NCBI GenBank assembly: GCA_949130495.1
Contig: OX422208.1
Span: 394,900,561-394,964,560 of the forward strand
Direction of reading: 5' to 3'
From: Sambucus nigra
Lineage: Eukaryota > Streptophyta > Magnoliopsida > Dipsacales > Adoxaceae
DNA length: 64,000 nucleotides
Below the pieces are notes generated by a model. That model saw only the letters and a program-made list of their open reading frames with translations, made no database searches and was not told where the DNA came from. The position numbers and the translations under genes were made by a program. Position 1 is the stretch's first letter. Every line of letters begins with the position of its first letter. This document shows positions 31,855 to 43,527 of this stretch, piece after piece.

Positions 31855-34830
31855 TGTAATACCCCGTATTTTTGGCTATATTTATTTTTGGGATTAATTA
31901 ATTAAATGCGTATTAATTGGAAATTAATCCGGGATAATAATACTAATGTGATACGAGTTAGTATTTGATTATGTGCATATATGATTATATATGAACTTGG
32001 TATTATAAAATTTGTCGTGGGATTTATATACGACATTTTAGAAATTTTGTTGAGACGCGTGGGACCGCCGCGTCACGGTATAATATTTTGATAATAAAAG
32101 TGAATTTAAAATCTATAATCCGTATGGTCGTTTTGAGTGCGCCAACGCGTCCGGAAGGGTCGAGATAGTCAAAAAACACTAGCCGGGGGTATAGTTTGGG
32201 TCCCGGGATATTTTTAGGCCATACCGGTAACTTAAAGGGTATTTTGGTAATTTTACATTTTGAGGAATTAAAAGTGACGAAAATTGGTTAATTAAATCTG
32301 ATGTGGATATTGACCCACTAAGCCCATAACCAACCCATATTAACCCTTTAAGCTACGGAGGCTAATATTAGGTTTACAATCTTCCCCAAATCAAACCCTA
32401 GCCACCTTGAGCCACCATTGGAGAAGGAACTTAGAGAGAGAGGAAACTCTGCAGAATTCTCACCAAACCTACACCAAAGTCAGAAATCAAACCAAGGCAA
32501 GTGGTTTAATTATGTTTAATTTCAGCAAATGTTCTTTCCATGTTAGAAAATTCGAATTTATGGTTTGTTCTTGATAAATATGAAAACCCATGTAGTTTAG
32601 ATCATAGAACTTGAGAAATTGTGAAGAGAATTGCATGTAGAATAGTTTGGAGACAATTAATCTGATGTTAATACATGATTGGGTGAAAGAAAAACGAATT
32701 AAATTCTGGAATTTGATGTTGATATATATCTAGGGTTCATGTTCTTGATGATATTGGGGAAAAGTATAAAATCTTGGGATTTAATGATGTTTAGGATGCC
32801 TTATTGCCTTAAAAGACGTTAGTTTATGACCTAAGCATGTTTTAGTATGATTAGAGGACTTAAATCATTGTTAGAACAAACTTTGGAGAAGGATTAAAGT
32901 GATAAAAATGGTGAAAAACGAGATGGGAAAAATCTGGGCCGAAACTGGTAGCTCGTTAGAAGCAGCCCCCAGGTCGTTCGAACGAACTCGTTCGAACGAG
33001 CTTCTAACGAAGTTGACCAGTCGTTACTAACGAGAAGGGATCTCGTTCGATATCTCGTTCGAACGAGATATCGTTAGAAGGAACAGTTCGTTCGAACGAA
33101 CTGGGATATCGTTCGAACAGCCTCGTTCGAACGAGACTTCTAACGAGCTGACAGTCCAAACTCGTTCGAACACTCGTTCGAACGAGACTTCTAACGAGTT
33201 GACAGTTTGGTCCTTTTTGGACTGTTTTTATTTTTGGAGTCCCGTAAACTTGTTCGAGGATATAGATGACCTTCCTTTATTGATGTGAGGATAGATTGGG
33301 ACTTTTGGGTTATTGAGAGGAGTAAATTATATACTAGAGTTATATTCAATGAACCGTTTGGGTTGAGACGTGAGTGCCTACTACGATGTAAGGATGAATT
33401 ATGGCGCGTATAATTACAAACCGGAATAGTACGAATTGTGATAATTATGGTTAGTACGAGAGTGCAATATGTACTACGATTAAAATATGGTATTACTAAG
33501 ATGTGTGTTTACTTAGTATTGGTATATGGATTGTGTGTATGACATACCTACCATACTTGCTATCACGGGAGGTTTGCGTTCGCTTAGGACCCTCTAATCC
33601 TTGTGTGCCTACGGGGGGGATATAGACTGGTACCTTGATGAACATAGGTCATAGAAAGACTTATTGTGATATTAATAAGTCCGCTGACCGTGGGAGCGTA
33701 GGTATGTGCGTGACCCACGTGATGGTGACTGTGTTCGCCTCCACTATTTGTGATTTGTGTTATCTGAACTATTCCTGAGAGATCCGGAATGTGTGATCCT
33801 TATGTACGTGATGTACCGGGATGGATAGTAGAGTATGTGTTCACCATAGCTTAGATTGCGGGGTGCTTGTATCGTATATTTATGATGTGAATAATATACA
33901 TCTAATTAATGGAACTCCTCCTGTTAATATTGTGAACCTATTACGGTATTGTTTCGAGTTATATAATGAGTTAATTGATACTTATATATATGGCATATTT
34001 AGTAACTGAGTTTACATTAAACCCTTTTTAATTACGAGCGTTATTATGTTAATGGAACCGAGTATTATGGGATGAACCTTTGGCAGTCTAGCTAGATACG
34101 TTGTCACTTAGCTAGTGGTATGGGTAGATATAGATGGGTACTTACGTTAGGAGTGCACAGTTAGACGAGGGGTGAGAATATAATGTGAGTGCACGTCCTA
34201 ACATGTACTTTGCATTTAATGTTTTAAATGTTTTTAAAGCACTTGCAGGTTTTTTAAAATATAACTCCACATTCGGGCTCTGACCCGTTTGCTTTTCAAA
34301 TCTGTTTCTTTGTAAAACCATTTTAGGTGCCCAGCCACAAGGACACCAAGCATAGGTACTCATTCAGGTGACGAGCTGTAGCTGCTTGTGGAAGCTACAG
34401 GGATTTGCATGTAGACGCTTCTATCTCTTTGGATTCCAGAGTCACTATCTATCAGTTGTAGGGCATGTTGCCCATTTATTTAGAGACATCTTTTACATTT
34501 CAGTTTTCAGACTTTAGCATGTATTGTTTCAGTTTATTTATTTCAGTTATGGGATTGTAGTGAGGGGTTTCCTCCAGACTTTATTTACGCTATGTGATGA
34601 TTATTCATTTTACTTCAGTATGGTTAATGGTGTTATCTATTTCTTCTTTTTACTTCTTGCATGTTAATCAGACTTAAATTAAAATTTGGCAACTTGCTTT
34701 TTAAATACTAGGTGGTTAGTAATAATAAAAATGTTTTCGACAGTGATGCTATTAACTGAGCCAACTTGGCATTTTGAATTAATTTTATAAAGGAGTAGCT
34801 ACCCGGTATTTAATTAGTCGGGGTGTCACA
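31855..34830 (+). repeat. 5' LTR of element 2
   Basis: 2976 bp, TGTAATACCCCG to GTGTCACA. It has the same plan as in element 1: leader block with AAACCCTAGCCACC, AAG|GCAAGT at 32497, palindrome cluster at 32951-33200. Confidence 0.96.
32951..33200. repeat. Palindrome cluster with a 26 bp perfect palindrome
   Basis: Positions 33048-33073 are a perfect 26 bp palindrome centred on TTCGAA, with arms CGATATCTCG/CGAGATATCG. Around it are CTCGTTCGAACGAG and GTTCGTTCGAACGAAC boxes alternating with CTTCTAACGAG or CGTTAGAAG. Confidence 0.97.
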
Positions 34831-34832
34831 GG

Positions 34833-34844
34833 TGGTATCAGAGC
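34833..34844 (+). other. Primer-binding site of element 2
   Basis: TGGTATCAGAGC two bases after the LTR, the standard initiator-tRNA-Met type site of plant Ty3 elements. Confidence 0.92.
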
Positions 34845-35014
34845 ATCAGGTTCTAGTGTCCTTTAGGATCTGTACGGCTATTATGTTTCCGCTACGTTTT
34901 CTTTGATATAGAGCCCTATATTTTAGGACTGTTGTACTCTTTTTATGTATGCTTCGTTCTTCAGCTATTTTAAGTCTATAAACTGCGGACTTATAAACTT
35001 TGTTCTTATTTCAG

Positions 35015-36172
35015 ATGCCTCCACGACGTGCACGACGAGTTCCCAGGAATGCAATGCCCGAACCCCAGCCCGCTCCAGTTCAGGGCATGATGAACGCCGC
35101 TGAGGTTGCTGCTATAGTAGCCCAAGCGGTAAATGCCGCGATTGCCGTGATTCAGCAGGCACCGCCTCAGGCGCCGGTTGCCGCGCCAGCACAGGTTAAT
35201 GCATTCCCGTCTGCTTGGGAGCGTGTATGAGACACTTTTCAGAAAGCGCATCCGCCAGAGTTTGCAGGTAGCTCAGATGTAGTAGTCTCGAGCCAATGGA
35301 GGAAGGACATACAGAGGCATTTGAGGATGCATGAGTGCACTGATGTGCAGAAACAGGTGCTAGCTACTTTCAAGCTAGTGGGATCTGCATTACAGTGGTG
35401 GTAGTCTATTACCACCGCGGAGGAGAGGGATACCCTCACGATTCAGGAGTTCTGGGTGCGGTTTGACCGCAAGTACTTTCCGTCCGCAGTTCATACAGAG
35501 ATGAGGAGGAAGCTGATGAGTTTGAAGCAGGAGGGCAAGACAGTGGCCGAATATGAGGTCGAGTTCACTAACCTGTTGAATATCATTCCAGACGAGATTC
35601 CAACAGAGAAGAAGAAGATAGAGAAGTTCACCGACGGGTTGAATTGGAGGATCCGTCAGCATCTACTAGGGAACCTATCGTTGGCCACATATTCTGATGT
35701 GGTTAACGCTGCATTATTGCACTGCCAGGACCACCGTTTTCATATGGCCAAGGGCAAGCGGTCGGGGGAGTCTAGCCATCAGGGCAGGACTGGAGGACAT
35801 GGTGCCAGCGGGGCACAAACCGGTCAGGGGCAGAGATAGAATGAGCAGGGGACCCAGCAGGGGGATAATAAGAGGTTCCGGTCAGGGAACTACAGGCAGG
35901 GACAGGGAGGTTTCCGTTAGGGCCATCAGGGTCCAAACGGCCATCAGGGCCAGCAGGGGCAGAATGGGCAGCAGTTCCATCAGGGCCAGCAGGGCCAAGG
36001 GAGGAACGGTAACGGCCACCAGGGCCGGGGACAGTAGGGGCAGAGGGGAGGGAACTTCCCAGGGAAGTGCTTTACTTGTGGCAAGATTGGCCATAAGAAG
36101 CAGGATTGTCCTGATAGGGGCAGGGCCCCACAGCAGCAGCAGCAGGGTGCTCGCCAGGAGCCACAGAGACCT
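35015..36172 (+). pseudogene. gag: gag of element 2 with five in-frame stops
   Basis: Starts at ATG 35015 (MPPRRARRVPRN), directly after a TTTCAG acceptor-like site, and stays in one frame with pol. The core gag is present: HPPEFAGSSDVVVSSQW, FKLVGSALQWW, FWVRFDRKYFPSAV, and a Gln/Gly-rich tail with one CCHC knuckle ([14 protein letters not shown], near 36068-36109). Stops lie at 35228 (TGA, expected CGA), 35402 (TAG, expected TGG), and 35837, 35918 and 36035 (TAG, each in a Gln-rich context where CAG is expected). All five can be made by one C-to-T or G-to-A change. No frameshift is present. It cannot make gag without readthrough or help from another copy. Confidence 0.9.
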
Positions 36173-39100
36173 ATGTTTCCTGCCGCTCTTCCCGCACCGC
36201 CACAGATGGCAGCATTGCCACCCATTCCAGCAGTCCCAGCTCAGCAGGGGCAGCTACAGTATGGACGTGTCTACAACATTCACCAGGCTGCAGTTCCACA
36301 GGCACCGCCCGCGATCGAGGGTACGTTTCCTATTCATGGCACTATGGGTCGGGTGTTATTTGATATGGGTCCTACACACTGTTTTATAGCTACACACTTC
36401 GCGAAAGCTTTAGGGTTGTTAGCTACGGCAGAGAGCACAGTGACGTGTGTCGACTCACCATTAGGGAGTGGGTCACTTATTTTCTTTATATGCCGGGGAG
36501 TGGGGGTAGAGATTGGTGGTTTGGTATTGCCTGCAGACATGTTAGTGTTAGACATGCATGTTCACGATGTGATCATCGGTATGGATTGGCTCGTAGCATA
36601 TAGGGCCATGATTGATTGCTTCAGCGGGAGCATTGTTTTTGCCATTCCGGGGCAAGAGATGTTTATAGTGGCGATGCCTCGCCCAGAGGGAGGATCGACC
36701 GCTCATCTGTATTACATAGAGGAGGATACCTCTAAGGAGGTTGTTATTCCCTTATATTCGATCCCGGTTGTCAGGGAGTATTCAGATGTGTTTCAGGAGA
36801 TACCAGGCTTACCACCCAGTCGAGAGATAGACTTCGTTATAGATTTGCTACCGGGTATGAGACCTATAGCACGTGCACCGTACCACATGGCTCCAGCTGA
36901 GATGAGAGAGCTACGGGATCAGATAGAGCAGCTGTTGGGACAAGGCTTTATTCGCAGGAGTACCTCACCTTGGGGCGCTCCAGTTTTATTTGTGAAGAAG
37001 AGGGACGGTTCACTGAGATTGTGTGTGGACTACCGAGAGTTGAATAAGGTCACGATACGGAATAAGTATCCGTTGCCTCGAATCGATGACTTATTCGACC
37101 AGTTGAGGGGAGCTTCTTTCTTCTCGAAGATTGACTTGAGGTCGGGATACCATCAGTTGCGTATCAGGGAGGAGGATGTCTCGAAGACTGCGTTCTTGTC
37201 GAGATATGGTTCTTACAAGTTTCGGGTTATGCCCTTCGGCTTGACCAACGCTCCAGCAGTGTTTATGGACTTGATGAACAGAGTGTTCAGGGATTTCCTA
37301 GATCAGTTTGTCATTGTCTTCATTGATGACATTCTGGTTTACTCTCAGACGGAGGAGGAGCACGCCGAGAATTTGAGGCAGGTTTTGCAGACACTTCGTC
37401 AGAACGAGTTGTATGCAAAATATGAGAAGTGCGGGTTTTGGCTGAAAGAAGTCCAGTTTTTGGGGCATGTCATTTCCGACCGGGGAATATCGGTTGATCC
37501 GGGGAAGGTGTCAGCGGTGAGGGAGTGGGGACAGCCCACGACATCAACGGAGATTCGTAGTTTCTTGGGTTTAGCAGGATACTACAGGAGGTTTATTCGG
37601 GGTTTCTCAGAGATAGCAGGTCCTTTGACACACCTTACTCGTAAAGGTGTGTCGTTCATTTGGAGTGATGCCTGTCAGTTGGCATTCGAAGAATTGAAGG
37701 ACAAGTTGACCTCAGCACCTGTGTTAGCATTGCCAAGGCCGGGAGTTGAGTATTTGGTTTACACCGATGCGTCGTTGCAAGGACTAGGAGGTGTATTGCA
37801 GCAGGAGAGACAGGCCATAGCTTATGCTTCCCGTAAGCTTAAGCCTCATGAGAAGAATTACCCCACGCATGATTTGGAGTTGGCAGCAGTGGTATTTGCC
37901 TTACGGATTTGGAGGCACTATCTTTTGGGGGAAAAGTTTCAGCTGTTCACGGACCACAAGTCACTACAGTATCTGTTCACGCAGAAGGAATTGAATATGC
38001 GGCAGCGTAGGTGGCTTGAATTTGTGAAGGACTACCAGTTCGACATCCAGTACCACCCGGGTAAGGCTAACGTGGTAGCAGACGCGTTGAGCCGTAGGCC
38101 AGTAGATGAGGTGGCAGAGGTGTGGAAGGCTAAGTGGAAGGAATTGGGACACCAGGATGCAGTGGCCCGATCTTTCATGTCTGTGATGACCGTTACACCG
38201 CAGATTGTCACAAAGGTAGTACGGGCACAGGCTAATGACTCGTTCTGTCAGGAGCAGATAGTTCGATTACTTGCAGAGGGAGCCGAGTCCTATACCGTTA
38301 GCTTAGACGGGGGATTGCGCTTCAATGGGAGATTGGTAGTTCCGGAAGGGGAAGAATTACGGCACGATGTGATGGCAGAGTCGCACGGCTCACGATTCGC
38401 GGTACATCCCGGAGGGGACAAAATGTACCAAGACATGAGACGCCAGTATTGGTGGAGCGGTATGAAGAGAGATATCGCTGAATTTGTCTCGAAATGCGCC
38501 ACTTGTCAGCTTGTAAAAGTGGATCATCAGAGACCAGCAGGATTGCTACAGCCGTTGGAGGTTCCGGTGTGGATGTGGGAGAGCATATCCATGGATTTTG
38601 TCACGGGGTTGCCTACGTCGCAGAGGGGTCACGACTCCGTTTGGGTAATTGTGGACAGGTTGTCCAAGGTCGCTCACTTTTTACCGGTAAGGACTGACTA
38701 CACTACGGGACAGTATGCCCAGCTCTTCATTTCAGAGATTGTGAGACTTCACGGTGTGCCTTTGAATATCGTGTCCGACAGAGACAAGATATTTGTTTCG
38801 AGGTTTTGGGAAAGTTTCCAGGAGGCAATGGGCACGGAATTGCGGTTGAGTACGGCTTATCATCCGCAGACCGATGGGCAGACAGAGCGCACCAATCAGA
38901 TGTTGGAGGACATGCTACGCATGTGCATTATTGACTTCGGGGGTGGATGGGAGCAGTACCTTCCACTGGTGGAGTTTGCTTACAACAACTCCTATCAGTT
39001 CACGATTGGCATGGCTCCGTTTGAGGCATTGTACGGTAGGCCTTGTCGTTCCCCAGCATGTTGGTTGGAGGTGGGGGACAACAAACTACTTGGGCCGGAA

Positions 39101-39484
39101 GTGATTCAGGATACTTCGGCAAGGATTGAGTTGATTCGGAGTCGCATTCGGGTAGCTCAAGACAGGCAGAAGAGTTATGCTGATGCGAAGAGGTTTTTCA
39201 GGGAGTTCCAAGTGGGGGACCAGGTTTTGCTCAGGGTTTCTCCGATGAAGGGGATTATGCGATTCGGGAAGAAGGGGAAGTTGGCACCGAGGTATGTGGG
39301 GTCGTTTCCTATTATTGAGCGGATCGGACCCGTTGCGTATAGACTTGGACTACCGGAGCACTTGCATCGGATTCACGACGTGTTCCATATTTCCTCGCTG
39401 AGGAAATACCTTATAGATAATTTGGCTCATTCTCACATTGTTGTGGAGGACTTCGATCTCCAGCCGGATAGCTCCTACGAGTAG
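36173..39484 (+). CDS. pol: Open pol frame of element 2 (protease-RT-RNase H-integrase)
   Basis: An uninterrupted 1103-codon stretch, continuous in frame with the gag before it. Protease is at residues 55-150, but its active site reads FDMGPTH where element 1 has FDTGATH (residues 64-66, D-M-G). [12 protein letters not shown] near 285 and FIDD at 383-386. RNase H: YTDAS (Asp near 532), ELAAV and TDHKS. Integrase: zinc-binding HHCC near 735-785, core Asp in SMDFVTGLP (near 808), Asp in SDRDKIF (near 868) and Glu in TDGQTERTN (near 905), then the GPY/F-like module. It ends at TAG 39482-39484 just before the chromodomain. Catalytic residues of RT, RNase H and integrase look intact; the protease is doubtful. 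Confidence 0.92.
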   Translation: MFPAALPAPPQMAALPPIPAVPAQQGQLQYGRVYNIHQAAVPQAPPAIEGTFPIHGTMGRVLFDMGPTHCFIATHFAKALGLLATAESTVTCVDSPLGSGSLIFFICRGVGVEIGGLVLPADMLVLDMHVHDVIIGMDWLVAYRAMIDCFSGSIVFAIPGQEMFIVAMPRPEGGSTAHLYYIEEDTSKEVVIPLYSIPVVREYSDVFQEIPGLPPSREIDFVIDLLPGMRPIARAPYHMAPAEMRELRDQIEQLLGQGFIRRSTSPWGAPVLFVKKRDGSLRLCVDYRELNKVTIRNKYPLPRIDDLFDQLRGASFFSKIDLRSGYHQLRIREEDVSKTAFLSRYGSYKFRVMPFGLTNAPAVFMDLMNRVFRDFLDQFVIVFIDDILVYSQTEEEHAENLRQVLQTLRQNELYAKYEKCGFWLKEVQFLGHVISDRGISVDPGKVSAVREWGQPTTSTEIRSFLGLAGYYRRFIRGFSEIAGPLTHLTRKGVSFIWSDACQLAFEELKDKLTSAPVLALPRPGVEYLVYTDASLQGLGGVLQQERQAIAYASRKLKPHEKNYPTHDLELAAVVFALRIWRHYLLGEKFQLFTDHKSLQYLFTQKELNMRQRRWLEFVKDYQFDIQYHPGKANVVADALSRRPVDEVAEVWKAKWKELGHQDAVARSFMSVMTVTPQIVTKVVRAQANDSFCQEQIVRLLAEGAESYTVSLDGGLRFNGRLVVPEGEELRHDVMAESHGSRFAVHPGGDKMYQDMRRQYWWSGMKRDIAEFVSKCATCQLVKVDHQRPAGLLQPLEVPVWMWESISMDFVTGLPTSQRGHDSVWVIVDRLSKVAHFLPVRTDYTTGQYAQLFISEIVRLHGVPLNIVSDRDKIFVSRFWESFQEAMGTELRLSTAYHPQTDGQTERTNQMLEDMLRMCIIDFGGGWEQYLPLVEFAYNNSYQFTIGMAPFEALYGRPCRSPACWLEVGDNKLLGPEVIQDTSARIELIRSRIRVAQDRQKSYADAKRFFREFQVGDQVLLRVSPMKGIMRFGKKGKLAPRYVGSFPIIERIGPVAYRLGLPEHLHRIHDVFHISSLRKYLIDNLAHSHIVVEDFDLQPDSSYE

Positions 39485-39649
39485 GGGCCACTTGCTATTT
39501 TGGACCGAAGCGAGAGGAAACTGCGGTCAAAGATAGTCCCGTTAGTGCGTGTTCAGTGGCGACATCACAATGTCGAGGAGTCCACATGGGAGCACGAGGA
39601 TGAGATGCGCGAGCGTTATCCAGAGCTGTTTTTAGCAGGTACTTTCTAG
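39485..39649 (+). pseudogene. Chromodomain of element 2, cut off by an amber codon
   Basis: The same frame continues after TAG 39482: AILDRSERKLRSKIVPLVRV, QWRHHNVEESTWEHEDEM and so on, ending LFLAGTF and TAG at 39647. Element 1 has GAG GAG TGG at this point and element 2 has GAG TAG GGG. The chromodomain targets chromovirus integration to modified chromatin, so only readthrough would give element 2 a complete integrase. Confidence 0.9.
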
Positions 39650-39679
39650 TTTCGAATTTCGGGACGAAATTCAGTTATT

Positions 39680-39691
39680 AGGGGGGAAGTA
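39680..39691 (+). other. Polypurine tract of element 2
   Basis: AGGGGGGAAGTA directly before the 3' LTR, identical to element 1. Confidence 0.85.
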
Positions 39692-42662
39692 TGTAATACC
39701 CCGTATTTTTGGCTATATTTATTTTTGGGATTAATTAATTAAATGCGTATTAATTGGAAATTAATCCGGGATAATAATACTAATGTGATACGAGTTAGTA
39801 TTTGATTATGTGCATATATGATTATATATGAACTTGGTATTATAAAATTTGTCGTGGGATTTATATACGACATTTTAGAAATTTTGTTGAGACGCGTGGG
39901 ACCGCCGCGTCACGGTATAATATTTTGATAATAAAAGTGAATTTAAAATCTATAATCCGTATGGTCGTTTTGAGTGCGCCAACACGTCCGGAAGGGTCGA
40001 GATAGTCAGAAAACACTAGCCGGGGGTATAGTTTGGGTCCCGGGGTATTTTTAGACCATACCGGTAACTTAAAGGGTATTTTGGTAATTTTACATTTTGA
40101 GGAATTAAAAGTGACGAAAATTGGTTAATTAAATCTGATGTGGATATTGACCCACTAAGCCCATAACCAACCCATATTAACCCTTTAAGCTACGGAGGCT
40201 AATATTAGGTTTACAATCTTCCCCAAATCAAACCCTAGCCACCTTGAGCCACCATTGGAGAAGGAACTTAGAGAGAGAGGAAACTCTGCAGAATTCTCAC
40301 CAAACCTACACCAAAGTCAGAAATCAAACCAAGGCAAGTGGTTTAATTATGTTTAATTTCAGCAAATGTTCTTTCCATGTTAGAAAATTCGAATTTATGG
40401 TTTGTTCTTGATAAATATGAAAACCCATGTAGTTTAGATCATAGAACTTGAGAAATTGTGAAGAGAATTGCATGTAGAATAGTTTGGAGACAATTAATCT
40501 GATGTTAATACATGATTGGGTGAAAGAAAAACGAATTAAATTCTGGAATTTGATGTTGATATATATCTAGGGTTCATGTTCTTGATGATATTGGGGAAAA
40601 GTATAAAATCTTGGGATTTAATGATGTTTAGGATGCCTTATTGCCTTGAAAGACGTTAGTTTATGACCTAAGCATGTTTTAGTATGATTAGAGAACTTAA
40701 ATCATTGTTAGAACGAACTTTGGAGAAGGATTAAAGTGATAAAAATGGTGAAAAACGAGATGGGAAAAATCTGGGCCGAAACTGGTAGCTCGTTAGAAGC
40801 AGCCCCCAGGTCGTTCGAACGAACTCGTTCGAACGAGCTTCTAACGAAGTTGAGCAGTCGTTACTAATGAGAAGGGATCTCGTTCGATATCTCGTTCGAA
40901 CGAGATATCGTTAGAAGGAACAGTTCGTTCGAACGAACTGGGATATCGTTCGAACAGCCTCGTTCGAACGAGACTTCTAACGAGCTGACAGTCCAAACTC
41001 GTTCGAACACTCGTTCGAACGAGACTTCTAACGAGTTGACAGTTTGGTCCTTTTTGGACTGTTTTTATTTTTGAAGTCCCGTAAACTTGTTCGAGGATAT
41101 AGATGACCTTCCTTTATTGATGTGAGGATAGATTGGGACTTTTGGGTTATTGAGAGGAGTAAATTATATACTAGAGTTATATTCAATGAACCGTTTGGGT
41201 TGAGACGTGAGTGCCTACTACGATGTGAGGATGAATTATGGCGCGTATAATTACAAACCGGAATAGTACGAATTGTGATAATTATGGTTAGTACGAGAGT
41301 GCAATATGTACTACGATTAAAATATGGTATTACTAAGATGTGTGTTTACTTAGTATTGGTATATGGATTGTGTGTATGACATACCTACCATACTTGCTAT
41401 CACGGGAGGTTTGCGTTCGCTTAGGACCCTCTAATCCTTGTGTGCCTACGGGGGGGATATAGACTGGTACCTTGATGAACATAGGTCATAGAAAGACTTA
41501 TTGTGATATTAATAAGTCCGCTGACCGTGGGAGCGTAGGTATGTGCGTGACCCACGTGATGGTGACTGTGTTCGCCTCCACTATTTGTGATTTGTGTTAT
41601 CTGAACTATTCCTGAGAGATCCGGAATGTGTGATCCTTATGTACGTGATGTACCGGGATGGATAGTAGAGTATGTGTTCACCATAGCTTAGATTGCGGGG
41701 TGCTTGTATCGTATATTTATGATGTGAATAATATACATCTAATTAATGGAACTCCTCCTGTTAATATTGTGAACCTATTACGGTATTGTTTCGAGTTATA
41801 TAATGAGTTAATTGATACTTATATATATGGCATATTTAGTAACTGAGTTTACATTAAACCCTTTTTAATTACGAGCGTTATTATGTTAATGGAACCGAGT
41901 ATTATGGGATGAACCTTTGGCAGTCTAGCTAGATACGTTGTCACTTAGCTAGTGGTATGGGTAGATATAGATGGGTACTTACGTTAGGAGTGCACAGTTA
42001 GACGAGGGGTGAGAATATAATGTGAGTGCACGTCCTAACATGTACTTTGCATTTAATGTTTTAAATGTTTTTAAAGCACTTGCAGGTTTTTTAAAATATA
42101 ACTCCACATTCGGGCTCTGACCCGTTTGCTTTTCAAATCTGTTTCTTTGTAAAACCATTTTAGGTGCCCAGCCACAAGGACACCAAGCATAGGTACTCAT
42201 TCAGGTGACGAGCTGTAGCTGCTTGTGGAAGCTACAGGGATTTGCATGTAGACGCTTCTATCTCTTTGGATTCCAGAGTCACTATCTATCAGTTGTAGGG
42301 CATGTTGCCCATTTATTTAGAGACATCTTTTACATTTCAGTTTTCAGACTTTAGCATGTATTGTTTCAGTTTATTTATTTCAGTTATGGGATTGTAGTGA
42401 GGGGTTTCCTCCAGACTTTATTTACGCTATGTGATGATTATTCATTTTACTTCAGTATGGTTAATGGTGTTATCTATTTCTTCTTTTTACTTCTTGCATG
42501 TTAATCAGACTTAAATTAAAATTTGGCAACTTGCTTTTTAAATACTAGGTGGTTAGTAATAATAAAAATGTTTTCGACAGTGATGCTATTAACTGAGCCA
42601 AAGTGGCATTTTGATTTTATAAAGGAGTAGCTACCCGGTATTTAATTAGTCGGGGTGTCACA
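39692..42662 (+). repeat. 3' LTR of element 2
   Basis: 2971 bp and almost identical to the 5' LTR. The palindrome cluster is at 40788-41040, with the same 26 bp perfect palindrome at 40885-40910. Near the end CTTGG has become AGTGG and five bases (AATTA type) are missing. Confidence 0.96.
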
Positions 42663-42999
42663 GTCTGGTCCAAGTGGATGACGACCATGGTAACTACTAC
42701 TGTGTGTGCTGTAATAGCTACCAAGTTTTTTGGCACAAGTACTGACGCCTGCCCCTGTGGCTGCTACTAAGGTTGTGAAGCCTCTAATTCGGCACTCGCA
42801 GCTTGTCTGCAATGTATGAGCCCTTTCCGTGTGTTCACTATCTAAAATATGATAAATAAAAGCATATCAATAATAGTACGAAATAAGAGTAAAAAAGCTT
42901 AAAAATAAATCTTTAAAGTATCAAAGAACACTATAAGAAAAAGAAATGGACGCACTCAAGTCCTTATGACCCTAGAACTTGGAATTCTCTAATACTAAT
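42663..42999 (-). pseudogene. Leader and gag start of the minus-strand gypsy element
   Basis: The minus strand shows an Ala/Thr/Val-rich gag N terminus next to element 2, then AT-rich leader. At 42976-42999 the minus strand reads ATTAGTATTAGAG then AATTCCAAGTTCTAG. This lines up with the TGGTATCAGAG primer-binding site and the following CATCAGGTTCTAG of element 2, and abuts the LTR end at 43000. This links the RT/gag fragment at 29890-31854 to the LTR at 43000-45636 as one element. Confidence 0.65.
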
Positions 43000-43457
43000 T
43001 GTGACACCCCATAAAATCCATAACTAGTTTGATCGGTTCGAAATATATATAATACATGAGTCTAAATAATTTGTATAATTCTAAGCATGACTGAAATAAA
43101 ATAAAAGGATAATGAGCTGATAGTACCCAATCCCACATATAAAATATAAAACTCCATCAGTAGAATAATAATAAACGTCTGGAAAATATCCTACTCTGAA
43201 TATAAATAAAATACTCCAACATAATAGATCCTAATCATAATAATATGACACTGATTAAGAAATGGAAGTGGGATAAGTAATGATGAGCATGCAGGCTCGA
43301 TAACTACATCCTAGACATGGAAGATGGAACTGAGAAGGAATGCAAGAAATAAAGGTTATGGCAGCTGTTGTTTCCTAGGTTTTTAAAATATATTTCCCAA
43401 ACAGGATTAAACATATTGTTTCTACAATGAGTAAGAATGTAACTAAATTTGGGACAC

Positions 43458-43527
<70 letters not shown>

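Larger units (their letters stand above)
31855..42662 (+). mobile_element. Element 2: young, full-length Tekay-like chromovirus
   Basis: 10.8 kb with both LTRs, intact primer-binding site, gag-pol and polypurine tract. Flanks are GTCTA (31850-31854) and GTCTG (42663-42667), a target duplication with one change. The LTRs differ at only about a dozen sites (about 0.4% by eye), nearly all transitions, plus one 5 bp indel near the 3' end, so the insertion is recent. It interrupts the gag of the minus-strand gypsy element. Pol is close to element 1 in sequence, while the LTRs are clearly diverged from element 1. Confidence 0.95.
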
